Source: Clostridia bacterium (GTDB lineage Bacteria > Bacillota > Clostridia > Oscillospirales > Acutalibacteraceae). From it: a stretch of DNA of 5,331 nucleotides. The stretch is from the NCBI GenBank assembly GCA_024689165.1, contig JAILDS010000006.1, positions 1-5,331 on the forward strand. The letters are read 5' to 3'. Below are positions 1 through 4,197 of this stretch, in pieces. Numbering within the stretch: the stretch's first letter is position 1; the number at the start of each line of letters is the position of its first letter. The notes under the pieces were generated by a model. It did not search any database and was not told the origin of the DNA. It saw nothing but the letters and a program-made list of their open reading frames with translations. The position numbers and the translations under genes were made by a program.

Positions 1-18
1 GTTGACAAAAATTGTTTT

Positions 19-23
19 GGAGG
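19..23 (+). promoter_or_regulatory. Ribosome binding site of the XRE regulator
   Basis: GGAGG lies 7 bases before the ATG at 31, a consensus Shine-Dalgarno that fixes the start. The promoter is probably outside the window: a TTGACA at 2-7 is present but has no -10 box at a workable distance before the coding start. Confidence 0.85.
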
Positions 24-30
24 TATCACG

Positions 31-321
31 ATGGTTGACTTCGGCGTCAGGCTCAAAGAGCTGCGGAAAGAGAACGGGATGACTCAGCGTCAGCTCGCAG
101 AGAGGCTCGGCGTCACCAAGTCCATGGTCAGCTATTATGAACTTTCCGAGAGATTCCCGTCGCCGGAGATACTCATCAGGCTCGCCAAAGTATTCCGGAC
201 CACGACGGATTCACTTTTGGGTTTAGAGAAAAACACGGGTTTCATAGACGTCGGAGACCTTGACGAAAAACAGAAACGGCTGCTTATGGTTTTCCTCGAG
301 GCTCTGAGGGATCGGGGCTGA
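31..321 (+). CDS. XRE-family helix-turn-helix transcriptional regulator
   Basis: A 96-residue DNA-binding protein of the XRE/HTH_3 (Cro/CI-like) family, acting in the cytoplasm as a dimer if it behaves like its relatives. The five-helix domain spans about residues 4-63. The helix-turn-helix core is residues 18-37, with the typical TQRQLAERLGV turn and a SMVSYYE recognition helix. It is followed by the family-typical P-S-P-E-x-L-x-x-LA segment and the TTTDSLLG end. Residues 77-96 form a short charged and hydrophobic helix (LDEKQKRLLMVFLEALRDRG), probably for oligomerisation. There is no ligand or peptidase domain, so it is a minimal single-domain repressor type. The gene is complete, has a good ribosome binding site, and converges on the large minus-strand gene with a shared terminator between them. 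Its target cannot be read from the sequence. Confidence 0.93.
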   Translation: MVDFGVRLKELRKENGMTQRQLAERLGVTKSMVSYYELSERFPSPEILIRLAKVFRTTTDSLLGLEKNTGFIDVGDLDEKQKRLLMVFLEALRDRG

Positions 322-451
322 CGCAGCGGATCGGGTGTAAGCGGCGTTCAAAAAACCATACGGACCGGAAGCGCGTTATTCCGAAGGAAGAAACGGTACC
401 CCGGAGTTTTGCAGAACAGAGACGCCTTTGCGCGTATACGGATATGACAAA

Positions 452-481
452 GCGGCAGGCATTCCGAAGAACGCCTGCCGC
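452..481. terminator. Bidirectional terminator hairpin between convergent genes
   Basis: GCGGCAGGC (452-460) and GCCTGCCGC (473-481) form a perfect 9-bp GC-rich stem with a 12-base loop. Read on the plus strand it is followed by CGCTTCATTTTG, read on the minus strand by TTTGTCAT, so both tails are only moderately U-rich. It sits 130 bases after the XRE stop and 75 bases after the stop of the large minus-strand gene, where a shared terminator for convergent genes would be expected. The rest of 322-555 shows no gene, promoter or other structure I can support. Confidence 0.65.
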
Positions 482-555
482 CGCTTCATTTTGTAACGTT
501 TTGCGGTTTCAGCCGCGGCCGATCCGGTAAACGGAGCCCGCGGATCTTACGAACG

Positions 556-2880
556 TCAATACTTTGCCCCGAAAACGGCGGCAAATATCTTGTGGAAGAA
601 GGCTGCGATTTTGTCAAAGAAGCCCGTGCCATGGACCTTGCCGCACCACTTGCAGATATTGTTGCCCTGCTGTGTGAAAACGGGAGAGTATCCGAAATAC
701 GTTTTGCCGTCTTCCGACACGGAAGCGATGTAATAGTAATTGCCCTTGCCGTTCTCGTCCGGGCCGTCGCCCTGCCATTCCATCTTGACGGTCGCTTCGC
801 GCTCATACTCCGTACCGCAGCCGTCGCAGACAAAGACAGCCGTGCAGGAGGAATAGTCCTCCGCCCAGCGCCATTCGGTCGGCTTGCCGGCGGGACGGTG
901 GACGTGTTCCAGCGCCGGGATCTGCGTCTCATGGGTATTCGAATAGGTCTTGCCGTCCACAGAAACGAAGGCGGTATAAGCAGCCATGCCGGCGCTCTGC
1001 TCGGTGGGCTCCTGTGTGATATTCTCCGTCATGTCTGATTTTTCGACCGTTAACGTGAGTTTTTCCGGGCATGCGGAGCAGGTCAGCGTGACCGTTGCGG
1101 AGCCGTCGTCGTTCCAGTCCCAGTCATCCCTGTAGCTGTGGCCGAGCGCCGTGCCGGGATCGTAGACGACTTCGGAGTCACCCGAATAATCCGTTCCGTC
1201 CACAGTAACGGAGGCATGATATTTCACGGTAGCGTCTTGAGTGCAGGACGGCTCGCCGACCGGGATCTTTGTGATCTCATCGGCTTCCACCCCGTAACTG
1301 TCGTCGCCCTTTTCGCAGGTGAAGATCGCGGCCGCGCTCGAAAAATCGTCCGCCCAGCTCCAGCCGGTGAAGCCGTAGCTGTGTCCCGTGGCGGTGCCGG
1401 GGATCGTTAAGTCTCCATCGCTGACACGGTTATAAGTCTCGCCGCCGAAATCGACGGAGGCCCCATAGTATCCGATGCCGTCCGTCTCGCAGCCGGGATC
1501 CGTAACAAACGTAACGTCGGTGACCGCGTCGACCAGCGTGACCGTGTGGCTGCCGTTTGAGAAAGTCGCGGAAGCGGAGCTGTAATCATCCGCCCAGGTC
1601 CATACGGGATCGCCGTAATCATCGTCCGGGATCAGCGTGACCGTGAGGTCGATCCCGGCGTAATGGTCCTCGTTCCACGTAGATGAGAAATGCAGGAACA
1701 TATATCTGCCGCCGGATTCCACCGTGCCGATATCATGTTCTTCGCTGTTGCCGGTTACGCTGGCGACGGTCGACCCGTTGTAATAAGTGGAGCCGTCTAT
1801 CAGTTCCAGACAGCAGTCATTCCGTCCCGCCTGGGGTTCGGCGGTACCCGTCACGCGGATGCGGTAACCGTCCGGCGCCACCAGCGTGGCAAAGACGTCG
1901 TTGTACATCGAAAATTCGCCGTCGGGGCCGCCGTCGTCATAGATCTTGAAGGTCTGGATCTCCTCGGGGATCACGATCTGTCCATAGCCCTCGATCGGCA
2001 GGTTGATGGAAAGCCCCTCGGAGATGGGAGCCATCTCATATTCCACCGTCACGTCGGAGGCGGGCATCGTAAACGAAGCCCGCCTGACGCCGCTGTACCA
2101 CAGAGGATCGGCGTTCCAGAAGGCAAAGCCGTCGTCCGAGTAGATGATCGAATTGTCGACGCGGACGCAGCCGTAAGGATACATGGGCAGCATATCGTCG
2201 CCGTTGGCGTCTGTAACGCTGATGCTCTTCAGGGCGTAGCCGGGATCGGGCTCCACGGTGATCGTGGCAGTGCTTCCCGCCTGGACGCTGTAGGGCGCGT
2301 AGACCTTGCCGTGCGGTACGTCAATGACCCCGAAACCGAAGGTCGCTCCCTCCTCCACGAGCGTGACGGAAAGCTCAAAGCCGGGGCTTGTATAGAGATC
2401 CGGGCCGGTGAAATGGATCAGCATGGCGTTGCCGGTCGTCACAAGGCAGCCGAACTCGCGGTCGCGGTAAGAGATGATATTCTCCAGCACCCAGGAGTCG
2501 ACGAAATCATTATCGCCGTCGTAAACGGTCAGATAGTCCCGGTAACACTCGATGTTGACCCAGCCGGCGAACTGGAGCACGAAGCCCTCCGGGGCTTCGA
2601 TCAGCAGCCAGCCGTCCTTTTCGACGTGGTCGCAGTAGCCCGTCCTGCCGCCGTCGTCGTAGACCTTGAACGTATAGCCGGAGGGCTTATCGGTCAGGTC
2701 CAGCTCAGTACGTCCGGTCACGGGCAGGTTGACGGCGTCTCTGCCGAGGTCGTCGACGTACATGTCCGCCGGCTCGTAGCCGCCGCGGGCGAACGCGGGA
2801 ACGGCCATGGCAAGCGCCAGCAGCAGGCTCAAAAGGATCGCCAGCGCGCGCCGAGAGGTGGATGTGTGTTTCTTTTGCAT
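556..2880 (-). CDS. Secreted multidomain CUB-like / repeat surface protein
   Basis: A complete 774-residue exported protein of unknown function. Residues 1-31 are a signal peptide: a KK...RR basic start, a Leu/Ala-rich core and a VPAFA cleavage site, with no lipobox Cys. Residues ~60-176 and ~298-417 are two CUB-like beta domains, each with an F/K-x-Y-DDGG start, a central Y/L-DG strand and a late GN/GG-x-M-hydrophobic-H-F strand. Between them (~180-284) is a divergent InlB-type 'bacterial repeat' module (AGSTATITVEPDPGY ... FTMPASDVTVEY). Residues ~425-740 hold four ~80-residue repeats whose WxW motifs start at W427, W507, W587 and W670. The protein ends in CKWCGKVH (743-750) and a hydrophobic, Lys-containing tail. 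There is no LPXTG motif, catalytic motif or enzyme domain that I recognise, so adhesion or carbohydrate/protein binding is inference. The gene lies 95 bp downstream of the TetR gene on the same strand. Domain assignments are by eye. Confidence 0.9.
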   Translation of the reverse strand: MQKKHTSTSRRALAILLSLLLALAMAVPAFARGGYEPADMYVDDLGRDAVNLPVTGRTELDLTDKPSGYTFKVYDDGGRTGYCDHVEKDGWLLIEAPEGFVLQFAGWVNIECYRDYLTVYDGDNDFVDSWVLENIISYRDREFGCLVTTGNAMLIHFTGPDLYTSPGFELSVTLVEEGATFGFGVIDVPHGKVYAPYSVQAGSTATITVEPDPGYALKSISVTDANGDDMLPMYPYGCVRVDNSIIYSDDGFAFWNADPLWYSGVRRASFTMPASDVTVEYEMAPISEGLSINLPIEGYGQIVIPEEIQTFKIYDDGGPDGEFSMYNDVFATLVAPDGYRIRVTGTAEPQAGRNDCCLELIDGSTYYNGSTVASVTGNSEEHDIGTVESGGRYMFLHFSSTWNEDHYAGIDLTVTLIPDDDYGDPVWTWADDYSSASATFSNGSHTVTLVDAVTDVTFVTDPGCETDGIGYYGASVDFGGETYNRVSDGDLTIPGTATGHSYGFTGWSWADDFSSAAAIFTCEKGDDSYGVEADEITKIPVGEPSCTQDATVKYHASVTVDGTDYSGDSEVVYDPGTALGHSYRDDWDWNDDGSATVTLTCSACPEKLTLTVEKSDMTENITQEPTEQSAGMAAYTAFVSVDGKTYSNTHETQIPALEHVHRPAGKPTEWRWAEDYSSCTAVFVCDGCGTEYEREATVKMEWQGDGPDENGKGNYYYIASVSEDGKTYFGYSPVFTQQGNNICKWCGKVHGTGFFDKIAAFFHKIFAAVFGAKY
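559..654 (-). other. C-terminal CxxCGKxH plus hydrophobic tail of the CUB protein
   Basis: Codes for residues 743-774. C743, C746, G747, K748 and H750 form a compact CxxCGKxH cluster that could bind a metal. It is followed by 24 residues rich in Phe, Ala, Ile and Lys, including FFHKI around H763. The same layout closes the second large protein of the window (4201-4302). Function is unknown; a wall- or membrane-retention role is inference. Confidence 0.7.
661..1602 (-). repeat. Four ~80-residue WxW repeats in the CUB protein
   Basis: Protein-level repeats beginning WTWADDYSSASATF, WSWADDFSSAAAIF, WDWNDDGSATVTL and WRWAEDYSSCTAVF, at spacings of 80, 80 and 83 residues. Each continues with a C..C or degenerate cysteine strand, an acidic or Thr-rich linker and a Y-x-A-x-V-x-x-x-G-x-x-Y strand pair. 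The DNA has diverged, so these are old duplications, unlike the young 222-bp repeats of the neighbouring protein. They resemble the stalk-like modules of many Clostridia surface proteins (from family knowledge, not a search). Confidence 0.75.
2788..2880 (-). other. Signal peptide of the CUB protein
   Basis: Codes for residues 1-31: a basic n-region with K3, K4, R10 and R11, a hydrophobic core from A12 to about M25, and a V-P-A-F-A cleavage motif predicting cleavage after A31. This indicates Sec export with signal peptidase I processing. The twin arginine is not followed by the residues of a Tat motif. Confidence 0.85.
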
Positions 2881-2889
2881 GGATTCTTT

Positions 2890-2895
2890 CTCCTT
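2890..2895 (-). promoter_or_regulatory. Ribosome binding site of the CUB protein gene
   Basis: On the minus strand AAGGAG lies 9 bases before the ATG, which together with the signal peptide fixes the start at 2880. I found no convincing -35/-10 pair in the 95 bases between this gene and the TetR gene, so read-through from the TetR promoter is possible. Confidence 0.8.
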
Positions 2896-2938
2896 GATCC
2901 GTTTATTTTTTTCGCATTAACAAGGAATTATTGAGTAT

Positions 2939-2974
2939 GCGGCTTCATCGCGCCGTCACGGAGCGCGCCGCCGC
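2939..2974. other. GC-rich imperfect hairpin between the TetR and CUB genes
   Basis: GCGGC (2939-2943) and CGCGC (2949-2953) face GCGCG (2963-2967) and GCCGC (2970-2974), giving a two-part stem with an asymmetric internal loop. It begins directly after the TetR stop codon. On the minus strand it is followed by ATACTCAATAATT and not a U run, so it is a weak terminator at best. It could act as a processing or attenuation element between co-directional genes. Confidence 0.35.
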
Positions 2975-2975
2975 G

Positions 2976-3617
2976 TCAAGTGCAGTATTCGCGAAGGAGC
3001 GCGCGCTTGAGTGTTTCAAGCTCCTCTACCGCCTGTTCTTCGCTTTCCGGCCGGAAGACAAGGCCTACGGCGTACCGCGTGACGGCGGCAAGCATCAGGT
3101 GCAGGGTCGCGCGGAACATCTCCTTTTCCGGCACGTCCGTCCGGACGGTGTGATCGGCCGCGGCCTTTTCACTGACGACGCGGAAACGCTTTTCAAGCGT
3201 GCGGACAAGCTCTTCATAGGGGCTTATCATCTCCGCGTCTATATGCTCGGACCGGACGTAGATATTGAAAAGCTGGTTGAAGCACAGGGCGTCCCTGTGG
3301 TTCAGGTACAATTCAATAAAGAAATCGAGATAGTTTTCGAGGACCTCTCTCGCCGTCATCACGGACAGATCCGTTTTGGGCCTCATATCGCGGTTTTCCT
3401 CCCAGACCCGGGCGATCTTCCACGCGGAGACCGCTACGACGAACTCCGGTTTTGAGCTGAAATAGCGATACATGGTCGCCGGGCCGTAGCCGGCGGCGGC
3501 TGTGATCTCCGACAAAGAAACGGATTCTATGTTTTTACGGGCAAACAGGTCATAACCGGCTTCGAGAAGCTTCTGCCTCGTGGCTTCGGTCCTGACCGGG
3601 TCCTTTTTTCCCGCCAT
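2976..3617 (-). CDS. TetR-family transcriptional regulator
   Basis: A 213-residue cytoplasmic repressor-type protein, a normal length for TetR regulators. The N-terminal DNA-binding domain covers about residues 8-58: helix 1 includes RQKLLEAGYDLFARKNIESVS, followed by the helix-turn-helix LSEITAAAGYGPATMYRYF and the usual SSKPEFV after it. Residues ~60-213 are the variable, all-helical ligand-binding and dimerisation domain, whose inducer cannot be read from sequence. The ATG at 3617 is chosen because AAGGAG stands 7 bases before it and the promoter lies further upstream. The frame stays open to 4040, but that extension runs through the promoter into a dispersed repeat and is not coding. Tandem palindromes over its start site suggest autorepression. 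The co-directional CUB protein gene follows after 95 bp and is a possible co-transcribed target (inference). Confidence 0.93.
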   Translation of the reverse strand: MAGKKDPVRTEATRQKLLEAGYDLFARKNIESVSLSEITAAAGYGPATMYRYFSSKPEFVVAVSAWKIARVWEENRDMRPKTDLSVMTAREVLENYLDFFIELYLNHRDALCFNQLFNIYVRSEHIDAEMISPYEELVRTLEKRFRVVSEKAAADHTVRTDVPEKEMFRATLHLMLAAVTRYAVGLVFRPESEEQAVEELETLKRALLREYCT

Positions 3618-3624
3618 CAGCAAG

Positions 3625-3630
3625 CTCCTT
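3625..3630 (-). promoter_or_regulatory. Ribosome binding site of the TetR gene
   Basis: AAGGAG on the minus strand, 7 bases before the ATG at 3617. It decides the start against the much longer open frame that reaches 4040. Confidence 0.85.
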
Positions 3631-3652
3631 GCAATCAAACAATATAAAGTGC

Positions 3653-3674
3653 GTCCGCGATCGGACAGATCTGT
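3653..3674 (-). other. Small inverted repeats in the TetR leader
   Basis: GTCCG-CGAT-CGGAC (3653-3666) is a 5-bp stem with a 4-base loop. It overlaps the perfect 10-bp palindrome ACAGATCTGT (3665-3674). Both lie between the predicted transcription start and the ribosome binding site, next to the tandem operator. They could be leader RNA structure or an extra protein-binding site; the sequence does not decide. Confidence 0.3.
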
Positions 3675-3707
3675 GATAGATGAACTATCTTTAATAGCGA
3701 TACTATC
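3675..3707. promoter_or_regulatory. Tandem palindromic operator, probable TetR autoregulatory site
   Basis: Two 15-bp palindromes of the form GATAG-N5-CTATC are separated by TTT. GATAGATGAACTATC (3675-3689) is perfect in its arms, and AATAGCGATACTATC (3693-3707) has one arm mismatch. Their centres are 18 bp apart. An outer GTGATAG/CTATCAC repeat (3673-3679 and 3703-3709) encloses both. The right site overlaps the -10 box and the left one covers the early transcribed region. This placement is typical for TetR autorepression by two dimers, but binding by this particular protein is inferred. Confidence 0.7.
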
Positions 3708-3728
3708 ACGGATAAAAACTGCTGTCAA
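3700..3728 (-). promoter_or_regulatory. Extended -10 sigma-A promoter of the TetR gene
   Basis: On the minus strand a perfect TTGACA -35 (3723-3728) is followed by a 17-base spacer and TAGTAT (3700-3705), preceded by TG at the extended -10 position. Transcription would start near 3693, giving a leader of about 75 bases. This is the only strong promoter I see in the window. Confidence 0.8.
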
Positions 3729-3997
3729 TACAAAAATCGGTTTTTCCGAAAAAACACATGATCGCGCCGACGAACCGTCGCGGTCAATATTCCTGTAGCA
3801 CGGCAGACCCCTGCCGTTTTGATCGCAGGCGCGGGCGGACGGAATGAAATGACGTCCCGTCCCGGCGGCGATCAAGGCCGTTTTCCGCGATTCTTCGGTT
3901 TTGCAAATCGTCGCGCGTCTCGGGAGTATGCACCGGCAGTGCGGGCCTGACCTGTCGGCTCGATCAGCGCTTTTTTCTACTGCGGCGGAAAGAAACT
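3729..3997. other. Non-coding intergenic stretch with several inverted repeats
   Basis: No credible gene. It contains CGACG-AAC-CGTCG (3768-3780), a terminator-like hairpin at 3800-3820, and an imperfect long inverted repeat with GATCGC/GCGATC outer arms (3821-3826 and 3868-3873) and GGACGG/CCGTCC inner arms (3837-3842 and 3857-3862). There is also a T6 run at 3971-3976 with only a weak stem before it. Short open frames here overlap the TetR promoter or are repeat-derived. Confidence 0.5.
3800..3820 (+). terminator. Terminator-like hairpin on the plus strand, orphan
   Basis: ACGGCAG-ACCC-CTGCCGT forms a perfect 7-bp stem with a 4-base loop, and its last T starts a run of four (3817-3820). 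The geometry fits a weak intrinsic terminator for plus-strand transcription, yet no convincing plus-strand gene precedes it. It may end an antisense or small transcript, or be a remnant. Confidence 0.35.
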
Positions 3998-4104
3998 GAA
4001 CGACTCCCTCCGTCTCGCTGACGCTCGCCACCTCCCTCACGGAGGGAGGCTTTAAAGGCTCCCTCTCCGAGGGAGCTGTCGTGGAGCGACTGAGAGAGTT
4101 GTTC
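3998..4104. repeat. MITE-like dispersed repeat with two perfect hairpins
   Basis: A 107-bp element bounded by imperfect 17-bp terminal inverted repeats (3998-4014 and 4088-4104; 14 of 17 match, consensus GAACRACTCYCTCMGTC). Inside are two perfect 8-bp hairpins with 3-base loops: CCTCCCTC/GAGGGAGG (4031-4049) and GCTCCCTC/GAGGGAGC (4058-4076), joined by TTTAAAG. Smaller stems CGTC-TCGCT-GACG (4011-4023) and GTCG-TGGAG-CGAC (4078-4090) lie next to the ends. From memory this matches a high-copy intergenic repeat of Faecalibacterium-like and other Clostridia genomes; no search was possible. No target-site duplication is evident and there is no coding capacity, so it would depend on a transposase elsewhere if mobile. 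Confidence 0.75.
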
Positions 4105-4141
4105 CAAGTATGAATGATAAAGACGGCAGGTTCTTGTCGTC

Positions 4142-4177
4142 TGATATAATAATTCCGCCGCGGAAACCGCGGCGGAA
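4142..4177 (-). terminator. Intrinsic terminator of the second repeat protein gene
   Basis: TTCCGCCGCGG (4153-4163) and CCGCGGCGGAA (4167-4177) form a perfect 11-bp stem around a 3-base loop. On the minus strand it is followed by TTATTATATCAG. It starts 20 bases after the stop codon at 4198. This is a textbook rho-independent terminator and separates this gene from the TetR unit. Confidence 0.88.
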
Positions 4178-4197
4178 CAAAGCTTATGTGTACCGTC

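Noticed and set aside
2..7. TTGACA as a -35 box for the XRE gene
   Set aside because: A -10 at 17 bases spacing would fall at 25-30, after the ribosome binding site, and the sequence there (ATCACG) is not a -10.
592..1038. Plus-strand 148-codon frame, and the minus-strand frames at 486-932 and 1407-1622
   Set aside because: They are shadows of the large minus-strand gene in other frames, with no Shine-Dalgarno or family features.
1690..2934. Long 414-codon plus-strand open frame opposite the CUB protein gene
   Set aside because: It lies wholly antisense to a gene with a clear signal peptide, domains and ribosome binding site, and its translation shows no recognisable domain. It is a by-product of GC-biased codon use.
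2931..3455. Plus-strand 174-codon frame opposite the TetR gene
   Set aside because: It is antisense to a well-recognised TetR protein and has no supporting motifs.
3732..3756. A-run / TCGG-TTTTT-CCGA / A-run as a terminator upstream of the TetR promoter
   Set aside because: The stem is only 4 bp with an all-T loop, too weak to call; it is more likely an AT-rich upstream promoter region.
3580..3798. 72-codon plus-strand frame ending two bases before a terminator-like hairpin
   Set aside because: It overlaps the TetR start, promoter and operator in antisense, has no good ribosome binding site, and its peptide is unrecognisable. The hairpin is reported separately.
3961..3976. T6 run after CAGCGC as an intrinsic terminator
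   Set aside because: Only a 4-bp stem (CTGA/TCAG) with a long loop precedes it, and no plus-strand gene would use it.
3998..4104. tRNA or riboswitch reading of the double hairpin
   Set aside because: There is no cloverleaf, anticodon arm or CCA, and no riboswitch core. The symmetric ends and twin hairpins fit a dispersed repeat.
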